Source: Corythucha ciliata
Taxonomy: Eukaryota; Arthropoda; Insecta; Hemiptera; Tingidae
NCBI GenBank assembly: GCA_038030265.1
Contig: CM075942.1
Coordinates: 930,001-994,000, forward strand
Reading direction: 5' to 3'
Length of the DNA: 64,000 nucleotides
Both the position numbers and the translations under genes were made by a program. Under the pieces are notes generated by a model that was not told where the DNA came from, ran no database searches, and worked only from the letters and a program-made list of their open reading frames with translations. Of this stretch, positions 53,970-64,000 are shown piece by piece (the first letter of the stretch is position 1; each line of letters begins with the position of its first letter).

Positions 53970-54310
53970 TCGGCTGGTGTCTTACTTGTGACTGTATGTG
54001 GTGTAGTCCGGTAATGGAAAAGAAAATCCTGAATTTGTTCCTTTAAACTTTTTGACGAATTATTAGAATGTCTCATTTTCGTTAATGCTTTTTTAAATGT
54101 GTCTACGTATTTTTCTACTTGTACATTAGAACTCGGATGGTACGCTGGGATCGTTATATGAAGTGTTGCGTACTCTGTGCAAAATTGTTTGAACTGTTCG
54201 GACATGAAAGCCGCTCCGTTGTCCATCACGATAGTTTTTAAATAGCCGTATCTACTAATTAATTTTTTTAAATCTTTTATAGCATTTTCACTAGTGATTC
54301 GTGTCAACGG
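53970..54310 (-). pseudogene. pol: Integrase core of the minus-strand K02A2.6-like element
   Basis: SENAIKDLKKLISRYGYLKT, the second Asp in IVMDNGAAFMSEQF and PAYHPSSNVQVEKYVDTFKK show the catalytic core; the Glu is at VQVEKY. It ends at TVTSKTPAEF, where the junction with the truncated CsRn1-like LTR begins. A stop near 54316 separates it from the upstream piece ending LLVVDAFSKWV, which holds the first Asp. Confidence 0.85.
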
Positions 54311-54316
54311 AACTAT

Positions 54317-55860
54317 TTAAACCCACTTAGAAAATGCATCAACCACGAGAAGAAACATTTTCCCCAGAAATGGACCAGCAAAATCCAAATGTACACGAGT
54401 CCATGGATCATCCTCTTGGGGCCAGTTCGATGTATACTTATTTGGTTCTTCTCGGGCGAAAGAATTACGAATAATGGACAGATAAGCCTCGGTAAGGTCC
54501 AAAGTAGAAAATGTCTTACCCCCGTTTAGTCTGCAGAACAGTTCGTCAGTAGTGGGTAAAGGAAACGTCTGAACATTGAGTGCGTCATTCAGACCAGTCG
54601 AAAAATCAGCGCATAAACGAATTTTTCCATTTGGTTTTCGTACTACTACAACTGGAGCTGCCCATTCAGAATGATCAACTGGTTCTAGAATACCCTCAGC
54701 TACGAGTCGACTGAGCTCGTTGGAAACTGCTTCCCGAAGAGCAAAAGGAATTGGGCGAGCTTTTTTGAAAACAGGAACTGCATCAGGTTTCAAAAATAGA
54801 TGAGCCTGAGCTTTGGCGTAATAACCAATGCCTGGTTCGAAAATATCAGCGAACTCAGAAATTAATTTTTCCAAATCTTTATTGCTATCCGTTTGGACCC
54901 CTTGAATCATGTTGTCGTGAAATGTCGAAATAGGGTAGTTGTCAAGTTTGAGCCCTTGAATCCAGTCTCGTCCTATTAGAAGCTGAGCGCGTCCTGCTGC
55001 TACATAGACTTCCAGATTTTTTGTCACTTTTCCATGGGTAACTTTAACAGTCTGCTTCCCGAGTAGTGTGATATTGTGGCCTGTATACGAACGAAAAGTA
55101 CTACCGACCGACACCAAGGGAAATATCCCGAGTTTTTTCCAGACTTCTTGTGAAATTAGCGATGTACAACTGCCCGTGTCTAACTGCATTTTTATTACAA
55201 CGCTATTTATTTCAACCGTTATCATAATTGGTGCAATGTGACCAATTCGAAGGCTATTTATCGTTTGGATCTGAAGTGAGTCGTTGCTGTAAGTGTCCTC
55301 TTCACTTTTTGTGGATGTTGCATTGATCCTACTGGCCGATTTACACACTTTCGAGGTGTGTCCTTTTTTGGAGCACTTGAAACAAATTGCATCTCTGAAT
55401 TTACACATTTTTCGAAGGTGATTTCCCCCACAAGAAAAACAGAAAGTTGATTTCTTTGTCGGATTTGTGAGTGAAATAGTACTGTCTTGGTGATTAGGAA
55501 AAGATATGGTTTCAATGGCTTTAGCCCGAGAAAGTAAGGAGGCGAAATCGGTGTAGTCACGGTCCAGTAACTGTAATCGAATTTTATCGTCAGAAATACC
55601 CATAATAAAAGCTGTAATGAGAGCGTCTTGAAAAAAATCAGCTGGAAATTCGCAGTTAGTTACTTTAGTCTTTAATTCGTCTGCAAAACTAACTAGACTT
55701 GCCCCATTTTGCTTCAGACAGAAAAATTTGAACCTTTCCGCTACTTTTAGAGTGGTAGGTTTATAATACGATATTAAAAGCTGGCATAACTCGTCATATC
55801 TGAATTCGTCGAGGGTTTTGGGTTTACAAAGATTTACAAAAATCTTCAGAACGGGTTATA
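54317..55860 (-). pseudogene. pol: Gag, protease and RT start fused by deletion to integrase
   Basis: The open frame from 55603 extends upstream in frame into Gag (ALITAFIMGISDDKIRLQL). Zinc knuckles: CFSCGGNHLRKMC and CFKCSKKGHTSKVC. Protease: IKMQLDTGSCTSLIS near 55190, and LLIGRDWIQGL. RT: KKARPIPFALREAVSNELS, EPVDHSEWAAPVVVVRKPNG, RLCADFSTGLNDAL and FSTLDLTEAYLSI. Directly after this the frame continues with NSFAREEPNKYTSNWPQEDD and HLDFAGPFLGKMFLLVVDAF, which belong just before and in the integrase core. The deletion removed RT motifs C-E and RNase H but kept the frame open, so one fused ORF of over 428 codons remains. Confidence 0.85.
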
Positions 55861-56087
55861 CATAGGCTGTTTACCAGAAGATTTCTCTTTGTGGTTTCCT
55901 CTAGCTCGACGTTTAATGCTAGTGCGGAATTGAATTTGATAAATCATACCTCAAAGTCCCCATTGTTCGGGTCGAAGGATTCACAAGTTACAATGCGAGA
56001 AATGATCGCCTGGTTTGCACCCGAATGTCGGCTTTCGCTCTCTGAAAAAGAAGGCTCGCCTTGACGTCTTGCCCTTGTCGTTGGCAT
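55861..56087 (-). pseudogene. gag: Gag N-terminus of the minus-strand K02A2.6-like element
   Basis: A Met at 56087 starts MPTTRARRQGEPSFSESESR, a polar Gag-like beginning, open to 55944 in one frame. The next part, to about 55860, is in other frames with stops. An upstream Met at 56228 would overlap the non-LTR sequence on the other strand and is less likely. Confidence 0.45.
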
Positions 56088-56189
56088 CCTCGTCGTCAGT
56101 TTTATATTTTGTGGTTGAACATTAACTTTTTTCATTAATTGATATTCTTTACAAAGAAAACAACATGTGAAAAATCGTAAACTTCTCGT

Positions 56190-56957
56190 AGGTAGGTGAA
56201 GTACATAATATCCAGTCTTTGCTTTCATTTGGCATCGTGCTTTGGGGTGGCTCGCACAGATCGATCATTAAACCTGTGTTTATATTTCAAAAAAGAGTGC
56301 TAAAAGGATTATTTGGTAAAGCAAAAAGTTTTTCTTCAACTGAACTGTTCATTGGGACAGGGGTCCTTTCGTTATACCAGCTTTATGTTAAGTTTATGGC
56401 TTCTTTTATAGTTAAAAATAGAAAGGTATTTCTGCCGGAATTAAAAACATCTCGGGATGGTTTCCTTAATATTCAGCTACCTAAAGTGACAAAGACAAAA
56501 ACAAAGGGTGCCCCGTTGTAGAGTTTTAATCAATAATTTTCAGTGCATACCAACTTGCTTATTGTCTGGGTCGGATGCGTCTAAAGCAATACGGATAATT
56601 AAAGACAAAATTATGCATTCCTCTAATATTCATATGTTTGAAAGAAAGTTACTAGTTTCCAAATATGATGAGTGTTAGTCATTATTATTATTTGTCAATT
56701 TTTTTGTTGTTTTGTTAGCTTTTTTTTTTGTACAACCCGCTGATTTCATTGATGTGTATGGTTTTTAAGTTGCGGCAAATTCTAGCTGTACATGTTATTA
56801 TCTCCAGTTTTTCCTTAATTTGAAATGGTTATGAGCGATCTCACGCTGAGTACAAGCACTTCCTATCAGCGTGAGTCCTTACATTAATTTGCAATCTAAA
56901 AAGGTTTTTGAACTATATGTATTGTTTTAGCTGGAATAAAATAAATAAATAATAAAT
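56190..56957 (+). pseudogene. RT C-terminus and 3' end of a non-LTR element
   Basis: HNIQSLLSFGIVLWGGSHRS, KPVFIFQKRVLKGLFGKAKS and FIGTGVLSLYQLYVKFMASF match the post-palm region of CR1/Jockey-type RT. After a stop at 56519-56521 the reading resumes in another frame with CIPTCLLSGSDASKAIRIIK and the tail near 56675. The element ends with AATAAAATAAATAAATAATA at 56935-56955, a short-repeat 3' tail. It is on the same strand as the PHD-ORF1 element at 48.2 kb, and both may be parts of one copy. Confidence 0.8.
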
Positions 56958-57086
56958 CACAGGAGGGTGCAGTGGTCCATGTTAAACTTGATGGGCTATA
57001 TATAACGGCTCTTTAGGGGACGGCTTCGTTTGTCAATTTGACTCTGTCCGTGCTTGCTGCTCAAATCGAAACAATTACCCAGAAAC
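56958..57086. other. No recognisable feature
   Basis: Short spacer between the non-LTR tail and the dispersed repeat. Confidence 0.4.
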
Positions 57087-57183
57087 CAGGGCCGGATTTT
57101 GCTTTCTGCCACTCCGGGGCTAAAGCGTCTATCCCCCCACCCCCACTCTGCCGTAATCCACCAAGACTTGTGGAGTCAAGCAA
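57087..57183 (+). repeat. Dispersed repeat starting CAGGGCCGGAT, copy 1
   Basis: About 97 bp from CAGGGCCGGATTTTG to TGTGGAGTCAAGCA. Its inverse, diverged copy lies at 63239-63341. It has a CCCCCC-rich middle and the shared block ATCCACCAAGACTTG. Confidence 0.65.
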
Positions 57184-57499
57184 GAAACGAGAGAATAAAT
57201 GCTACAAGTCTTAGAGGAAAAATATGTTTATTCAACCAGGCGGGAAACCCTCAAGTTGACAGGGCAACCTGTCAACTAAGGGGGGGATGGGGGGGATATG
57301 AAATGAAAACTGAGGGTCAGCGTATTTTCTCTATTTTAGCTGCAAAGTTGCCTCCAGAAGGCGTTAATGTTTCAATTTGTGCTTTCAGAATAGTGCTTTC
57401 GTGGGCTGAATTGTATATTCTGCCACACGATATGGGGAGCACCTGAAACGTTCAATGCTCCATGTCGGATGGACTGAAAATCGTCAAATGAAGCAAAAT
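57184..57499. other. No recognisable feature
   Basis: Contains AACCCTCAAGTTGACAGGGC with a nearby inverse CCTGTCAACT and a GGGGGG-rich stretch near 57280-57296. No supported gene. Confidence 0.4.
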
Positions 57500-59462
57500 C
57501 GCTGTCATTTCATTTCATTTATTTTTCAGCTCAACAGTAGAAAACACTAAACAGAGCAGTCAAAACAGGGACAATAATAACAAAATATAAACAAAGAGCC
57601 ACAGAGTATATAAATAAGGTATGATCACACTCAGATATTAAGATTATCACAATAACTGATAATTTTTTCCTTAAAAGAATTGAAAGGATCGGAGAAGATA
57701 TCACAGCTCAGGGGTATAGAATTGACCAATGAAGCTAAACGAAACAGCGTATAATGCCTCCCGTAATTGGTATGGAACGGTGCAACATTAAATGTAGCAC
57801 CCGTCAGTCTGTGACATCGCTGTGGAACTCTCAGAGCGAGACCAGAAAGGACTTCAGGACAGCATTTGTCGGAGTTGAGGACCTTCCAGACAAATAACAG
57901 GCTTGAAACTCTTCGTCTATTCGCTAACGATTGTAAGCCAGTGGCACGAAGTCTCTCACCATACGATAAAACTGCCGAAACCCCAAATTTGGAAGATAGA
58001 TACCTGGTAGCCCTACGCTGGACCGACTCAAGGAGAGCAACCTCAGATTTCAAAAAAGGATCCCAGACGATGTAGGCATATTCAAGATTGCTCCGAAGTC
58101 CGAACCAATGACTGATACAGCAATTTCACGGCGAACGGATTCCCGAAATCCGCCGTAAAGCGCTTGATGAAGCCTGAATTTCTCAAAGCCTTATTCCTAA
58201 TTTCAGAAACATGATTACGAAAATTACCTTTGCTATAAATATCACGCCCAAACCATTGATCTCATTCACCTCCTCAACATGCTGGCCACTCAGCCTAGTA
58301 CGACCGTGAGTCAAAGTCCATAGGCCTATTGGACATACTAAACTTAATGCACTTAAATTTCGTCATATTAATGTTTAAATCATTTACGCTACACCAGGAC
58401 GCAAAGGAATCAAGATCTTGTTGAAGCTGCTTACATTCCTCGACAGACGAAATCGAATAATACAGCTTAAGGTCATCCGCCAGCAACGAGAATGAGAATT
58501 AGCGAAAGACGGTCGAAACGTCACTAAAGAACAACAAAAAAAGGATTGGTGCCAGGAGAGATCCCCGCGGTACCACGGACAAGATAGCAGTAGAATCAGA
58601 TGCAGTAACCATTGAGTATCACAGAAAAGGACCTTCCAGTGAGAAATGAGTGGAGCCATGAGAGAATTGAGTCGCCAACCCCATAAGTCTCCAGTTTCTT
58701 GAGCAAACCCCGATGACTAACCCGATCAAACGCCTTGGGCATGTCGGTGTAAATAGCATGTACCCTATTAACCTTTTCCAAATTTTTATGAATAAAATCA
58801 TTGTAGAGGATTAAATTAGATCGTCTTTTGACAAAACCATGCTGCTCTGGGACAATGAAATTCTTGAAACGTTCACTCAGGAGATTCGCGTCAAATGAAT
58901 CAAGAACTTTTGCGATTATGGAACACTTAGCAATCGGACGCTAATTAAGAATATCATCCTTTAATCCCTTCTGGAAGACCGGAACCAAGAAAGACATCTT
59001 CCAACAGGAAGGAAAGATACCATCTTTAAGGGACCTATTAAATATAATCCACAAAGGGAGGCTTAGAGATTCAGAGCAGTTTTTCAGGAAGGTCTCAGGC
59101 AGACCATCAGGACCCATCAAGAGCCTATCCTTGAGATGACGAAGCTTGATCCGTATCTCTTCAACAGAAATTGAAACCGAAGTGAGATCAACCACATCCC
59201 CAATCAGCGCAGAAACTATGGGTAAATTAACATCATCCACTGATGCACCCACAGATAAATTTTCGCCAAATACAGAGGCAAATCCCTCAGCAATAGCTAC
59301 ATCTGAATCAAGAATCCTATCCCCATGTATCATTTCATGAGGCGTGCTTCTTCTTTTGCGTTTACTATCAACAAAACACCACAAGAATGTAATATCTTCA
59401 CATGATTTAATCTCGGTAAAGCGGACGTACCTCCTATAACACTCTTTTATCCTGAATTTCAC
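57500..59462 (-). pseudogene. Non-LTR RT (Jockey/CR1-like), broken
   Basis: Minus strand. A linker (KIKECYRRYVRFTE-like, FLWCFVDSKRKRRSTP) and RT start (ISVEEIRIKLRHLKDRLLMG, LPLWIIFNRSLKDGIFPSCW) lie at 59462-58941. The catalytic part VHAIYTDMPKAFDRVSH is near 58750; TYGVGDSILSWLHSFLTGRS follows. A changed catalytic box MLADDLKLYYS (Leu for Phe/Tyr) starts at 58486. The tail (LLESVQRRATRYLSSKF, to 57631) ends the frame. Frame changes lie near 58800-58940 and 58490-58600. A (ATGAA)n-like tail at 57520-57505 marks the 3' end. Confidence 0.82.
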
Positions 59463-59569
59463 GGCATCCCTAAAAAGCGCAAACTTGAGGACAACTCCCC
59501 GAAAGCACGTCCGATGTAGGAAACGGCAGGATATTGCTGTTCAATGAGACGATAGAGCTAATTTTACTA

Positions 59570-59890
59570 AGTTACTTAGTGATTTTTAAAGAATTTGCTG
59601 AGGCCTGTTCAATCTCAGATACAATAACCGAGTTTATGGCCGCACAGTCACAGGATTTCCCGTTGGCAACAGTAGAACGAAGTGCCTCGAAGTCATGTCT
59701 TAGAAAATTCACTTCCGTCATAAAATTTTAACAGTATCAAAGAATTGTGCGAAATGCGAGTCAATCGCTGCTTTCACGAATTCAATGTCAGAAGAGAGGC
59801 TCAACTCGTGTGAATCGAGATCAGAACGAGGCATTGAAGAGGGAAATTCGTTCAGTTCAGACGAGATGCTAAAGACGCTGATGTGTTGCG
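59570..59890 (-). pseudogene. Possible ORF1 remnant upstream of the broken RT
   Basis: Minus-strand frames give DSHELSLSSDIEFVKAAIDS followed by MTEVNFLRHDFEALRSTVAN and EIEQASANSLKITK, a heptad-like pattern as in ORF1 coiled coils. A stop near 59728 breaks it and no zinc finger is seen. Between this and the RT linker, the endonuclease is missing. Weak call based on position and composition. Confidence 0.35.
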
Positions 59891-59899
59891 GGTCCTTTC

Positions 59900-61394
59900 A
59901 CGGAGAATCTCACGATCAAGGAAAACAAGGAAATCACAGGAAAGAAACAAAAAGAAACGGCGATAAGCGTTCCCGGCAGATATGAGCAGAGTCCAAAAAA
60001 ACAACTGCAACAGCTCTTAATCGCTCGAAAGATTAAAGAACTCCCTTTAGTCGTTCCACTAAGCAAGTATGCAAATGAAAATGGCAAACTGTCATATAGT
60101 CCAGTCAATCCAAGGTTTTGAGCTGAAATAAATATGGGATTTTGTTTTTTTGCGGGAATGTGTAGGGGAGGGTCCTCTGATCAATGTCTAATAAAGTCCC
60201 GAGCTGAATCTTCTGCCGTAGGGGGAGGGGGACTGATTAAAGGTACCCTTTTGTGGTTTTTCGCCTGTATCTCAAAAACAGTGCGTCTTGGACGAAAACT
60301 TTTGGATACTTTTTCTTGGATATTCTTCCTTAGTTGGAGTTGTAAATCGTAAATTGGGTTTTTGAAGGTGCAAATTCAACGAAATTTGGTTTTTGAACGA
60401 GTGAAATTGGGATTTGAACGAGACGAGTCCACACAATTTAGTTTTGATGAGCGAAAATTCACGAAATTCACGTTTGGAAGAGTCAAAATAACGAAATTCT
60501 GTTTTCGAAAGTGCTAAACGCTCATGACGCTTAGATTGACTGGACTAATACATGACAAAATTTCTTTATGCGAGACTTGATCGGTAAGTTATTCATTAAA
60601 TGCCTTTAACCTTCCCTGGTAAGTGATCCATTACTAATCTCTATCCATCTGTTAGGCTCTTAGGAATCACTTACGCCGAGCGATGTACGCTGTTTTTCGC
60701 GAGACGACTACGTCTGGGACGGCTTGGATTAGAGTATCCGTATATCGTACATAAAATGCACTCTTTCCGAGCGCCAGCTGCCAGAGCGAAGTTTTATTAT
60801 TCGGTTGAAGGCCAACCGAATAATTGGTGGATTGACCATGAGCAAAAAAAAAACAAAAAAAAATTGAAACGTCAAATAAAAGTTCAAATCTCCACGAATT
60901 TCCATTTAATTTGAGCAACGATATAAAATTTCTTTCCAGTAGATTTGAAACTATTTTCAAAGAAAATCAAACCATAACGGATGATAGAGTAATTGAATGT
61001 TTTTCGCTCGAGAAAACATCAAAAAGGGGGAAACATAGGTAAACAACCTTGACTGTATTTAATTTTCCTTTCCACGAATGAACTAACTCAACTAAATTAG
61101 TCCTATCAATTAGTAAGTTATCGGTCACCCCTCCCCTACACGGTTAAAATGGAGCACCGGCCGACGCATTTCTGAACAGTGCTTCGCCTTTTCCTTTTAT
61201 ATAATGAAGACGCTAATTGGTTGGCGACTGTCGGCTTTCGCGTTGGGTGTCACCGTGATTTTCTTAATACTTCTTTGTTCTTCCTCCGGTATTGCCTTTT
61301 TTTTTTTTTTGTGCCCTGCCTCGCTCGCGAACCGCTATAGCTAATAAATTTAGTATAATTAACGCTCGAATAAATACGACTTTTCTTTTTACAG
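59900..61394. other. No recognisable feature
   Basis: Includes several near-repeated phrases of the type CGAAATTCG/TGGTTTT near 60370-60500 and an A run near 60845-60863. No supported gene. Confidence 0.4.
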
Positions 61395-61439
61395 CGATGG
61401 GAGGCCCACTGAAGTGTAAAGTCAACCGAAGTGCGGACG
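61395..61439 (+). CDS. Candidate 45-bp coding micro-exon (speculative)
   Basis: The stretch is preceded by TTTTCTTTTTACAG, a strong acceptor-type tract, and followed by GTAAGTG, a consensus donor. Inside, CGATGGGAGG offers a start codon, giving MGGPLKCKVNRSADG. A first coding exon after a 5' untranslated intron would look like this. Such signals also arise by chance in AT-rich DNA, and no partner exon was found. Confidence 0.2.
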
Positions 61440-63238
61440 GTAAGTGTGAATTTCGTGCGGGACTTGAGCCTCGAAATTGTATCGACTCGGCACCGCAAGT
61501 CCTTTTTTGTGTTTTAAACACAAACGTTTTTCTTTGAAACACAATTTGGGCGTGGTTATAACGACGATATTTTACTTTCACTGCAATAGATGGAGGATTT
61601 GACGAAATCGTGATTTGCTCAAGTGACTCTTCTTGATTCTGGACCGTAATTGCGCATCAGTTCTTCTGGCTAAGATCTGCATGGGAATCGGTTCTCAAGA
61701 TTTTTTGCTTTTGTTGTTGTTTTTTTTTTGGGGGGGGGGTCCAAAACAACTTTATTTAATTCTATGAATGTATTACAACGCCTGTGAAATGTATTGTATT
61801 GTTAATGACTAAACCATAGAGGCTGGTAATTTCACCATCAACCATGCCTACCCTCCAGAGGAATGTCTCACCGCCCGTATAAACGCCCCTTATACACGCA
61901 GTCGTTTTTATTCTCGACCCGCTTTATAATCGAATAAAGTTTCTCGAACAATTTGTCCCTCGCGACAAGTGTACAATGATATAAAATTCACGGAGCATCC
62001 TAGGAGTCATAACTTGAAAGACCCGTCTCGAGAGATTGCTCTGCCTGAGGAAGAAGAATGAAAAAAAAAAAAAAAAAAACACGTGATAAATGTCGACTTA
62101 AACGCTCCAAAAGCATTGCCAGGCAAAACATTTTCGAGGGGGTTTGTGCGTACGTGTGGGCACAAAATAACCCTTGGAAGTAATAAATAAGTAAGAATAC
62201 CCCAGTTTTTATTTATAGGTTTTTTTTTCCAAGTCAAACAGTGTTGATCCTAGGGGTAACTACTGAAAGTTCTAGTTTCCACCGGGGCCCCACTTATCTT
62301 TTTGTTATGTGTCGGAAGGGCGTGGAAGAAAGAAGGGTGTATTCACAAGTCCAAAGGGTGAAAAGGTCATAAAGGGTCGCGTTTAAAATGAACGGTTCAC
62401 CCCCTTTTTTTTTTTTTTTTTAAGGAAAAGGGGGTTTCCATTTTGACACAGTTATTTTTGACCACTCCAACTTTGTTTATATGAGATATGGCTGTAGGGC
62501 GTTTGCTACCACCACCACGCATTTGTATTTTTGCGCATGTTTCGTAATTATTTCAGTGTTAATTACCTAGTTCATTCTTAAGCGCGCCTACGCTGACAGA
62601 ATAACGAACACGTAGCATTAATATAAAGACTAAACCGGCTAAATATCTTCATTCAACCCTCCCAAAAAGCTCCCGTCCAATAAAAGCAACAAATATATTT
62701 TCTTCCCCGCCACCTCAGCATCAACCGCAGGATTCACTCACTGTCGAATAACTGATATTGAAAAAGATTCTCGAAAACCTGCAATTGTAGTACGGGGAAA
62801 GGAACGAGGTAGAAGAGCCACTGCCTGGTATTGAATGCTCGAACGAGTTATAGCACTCGCTAAACGTAATAACCTTGAAGCTGAGGAAGGCGAGGAGACG
62901 AATTTTTATGTTTCTTTAGATTTTCGTTGAAAAAAGATTGGCTGAGCGGACAATTTAGACGCCGAATAGAATGGTATGTCACTGCCCGAAGTGAAAAGAG
63001 CAGACTTTCATTATCATGGCTCACGCGGCACAGAAACTGACAATTATTTTACCCCTTGCTGATGGTTTGGGGGAAATAGTACAATTTTGTCTTTTATCTA
63101 ACTATCCACCTCGATGTGCGCCTTCGACCTCGACGAGGGAAGACTCCTACGGCCAGTATGTTTTGCATGCCATCATTTACTAATCCTCGTAGCTCCATGT
63201 GAATCTAGCTTTATACTTTCTTGTAGAATCTCTCGTCA
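61440..63238. other. No recognisable feature
   Basis: Low-complexity runs: T/G near 61722-61740, A near 62059-62079, T near 62406-62421. No domain-bearing ORF. Confidence 0.4.
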
Positions 63239-63341
63239 CTTGCTTGGCTCCCCAAGTCTTGGTGGATGGAGGGGGGACAGCCGCTTGGGGTGGCAAAATT
63301 AAATTAGTTCCAGGGCAGCAAAAAGCCAAGATCCGGCCCTG
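63239..63341 (-). repeat. Dispersed repeat starting CAGGGCCGGAT, copy 2 (inverse)
   Basis: The reverse strand begins CAGGGCCGGATCTTGGC and carries ATCCACCAAGACTTGGGGAG, matching the copy at 57087-57183 with substitutions and small length differences. Confidence 0.65.
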
Positions 63342-63871
63342 AGGCTCCCTCAAGGGAGGTTCGCTCCGATCCCTTAAGAACCATCTCTCAGGGTTTACTC
63401 GCTCAAAAAGCTACTTAGTGGGTCTGAGTCCCATCCCAAGTAACAATTCTTCTTCCGAAGGACTTGTAATAGGTCTGAAGAAGCTCTGTATCGAAACTCA
63501 ATGGCTTCTAAAAAGCTGTCGTACTCTTTCTATAGCGCAACAAGCGCCCCAAAAGGGAAGTTCCAAACAGCTTCGGTTAGACCTACACCAGATGCGAGCG
63601 AAGTCTTTTAACCGGCATTAGCTTTTGTATGAGCCTGTCGTAGGTCTAATGCAAGGCTTATGGAAATGGTTGCGAAATATCATGAAGTTTCGGTTATCAC
63701 TTGTATTAAGCCTCCTGGAGTTTGCATTACAAGCCTTAACGAAGTTCACATATAATAAAAAAAAAGGCCAGTAGTAAAAAAAAAAAGAAGTTTTTTCAAT
63801 AGTTCCGAAGACTTTGCAGTCAGCATTTTTTCTTTTTCGGTGGGTCTGAAAGAGGTAACATCTATTAGGCC
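63342..63871. other. No recognisable gene
   Basis: Short CCTTAAG / CTCAAGGG blocks near 63349-63380; A runs near 63755-63790. Confidence 0.4.
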
Positions 63872-63951
63872 CGTATTCAGAAACCACACTTAACGCAACC
63901 TTAACCTTAACAGACCCTCAGGGAAGCATTTCGTATTCAGAGACCACCCTT
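63872..63951 (+). repeat. CGTATTCAGAxACCAC direct repeats at the window end
   Basis: CGTATTCAGAAACCACACTT at 63872 recurs as CGTATTCAGAGACCACCCTT at 63932, 60 bp apart, followed by self-complementary CCCCTAAGGGG and CCCTTAAGGG near 63973-63995. This looks like the end of a small DNA element that continues outside the window. Confidence 0.5.
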
Positions 63952-64000
63952 ACCCATGTCTCTTGAGGGATCCCCTAAGGGGACCCTTAAGGGGAAAAAA

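Larger units (their letters stand above)
53970..56087 (-). mobile_element. K02A2.6-like Gypsy element, minus strand, internally deleted
   Basis: Minus-strand order is gag, protease, RT start, then integrase core, with RT C-terminus, RNase H and the integrase zinc domain missing. The left edge is cut at the CsRn1-like LTR; no LTR of its own is visible. Confidence 0.85.

Noticed and set aside
62000..62240. 76-codon minus-strand ORF
   Set aside because: Begins and ends in homopolymer runs and has no domain signal.
1..64000. CRISPR arrays, operons or prokaryotic islands
   Set aside because: Gene types, poly(A) tails, LTRs and AT-rich spacers are eukaryotic; no regularly spaced repeats with unique spacers were found.

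Overview
This is eukaryotic DNA, most likely from an arthropod and probably an insect. It is AT-rich, has no prokaryotic gene organisation, and is filled with nested, decayed retrotransposons of arthropod types: errantivirus-like Gypsy elements with an env gene, Mag/K02A2.6-like and CsRn1-like Gypsy elements, BEL/Pao, Ty1/copia, and R1-, Jockey- and CR1-like non-LTR elements. I cannot name the species. The only sequences that look like host genes are a THAP-type zinc-finger exon (4551-4757, minus) and, weakly, a hydrophobic ORF beside it.

Layout. 1-3.9 kb: 5'-truncated errantivirus-like copy with RT, no integrase and a tandemly duplicated env segment, ending in a probable LTR. 4-10 kb: mostly featureless, with the THAP exon. 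10.1-19.0 kb: a minus-strand K02A2.6/Mag-like Gypsy element split by a complete plus-strand Gypsy element (12524-17814, two 262-bp LTRs, target duplication CCTA). 19.05-19.85 kb: 3' end of a Ty1/copia element. 20.4-20.7 kb: inverted-repeat element. 21.5-22.55 kb: 3' end of a non-LTR element with poly(A). 24.5-27.3 kb: R1-like non-LTR element with an inverted duplication inside. 28.2 kb: 118-bp hairpin element. 30.7-37.5 kb: complete errantivirus-like element with 199-bp LTRs, target duplication CGGG and many coding breaks. 39.2-40.0 kb: minus-strand non-LTR RT piece joined to a BEL/Pao pol remnant (40.0-41.6 kb). 41.9-46.2 kb: two minus-strand non-LTR elements, with a small MITE in the second. 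48.2-49.95 kb: non-LTR element with a PHD-finger ORF1, cut by a CsRn1-like Gypsy element (49948-53969), which abuts a minus-strand K02A2.6-like Gypsy remnant (53970-56.1 kb). 56.2-56.96 kb: 3' end of a non-LTR element, possibly the other half of the one at 48 kb. 57.5-59.9 kb: another minus-strand non-LTR element. 60-64 kb: non-coding, with dispersed repeats.

These genes do not form a pathway. Each element once encoded its own replication cycle: Gag with protease, RT, RNase H and integrase, or ORF1 with endonuclease and RT. Every copy here carries stops, frameshifts or deletions, so none looks autonomous. The nesting and LTR divergence give a relative order of insertion. I found no convincing undescribed functional system. 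The best leads are the THAP exon, the young-looking but catalytically broken errantivirus copy, the three inverted-repeat elements and the composite junctions.
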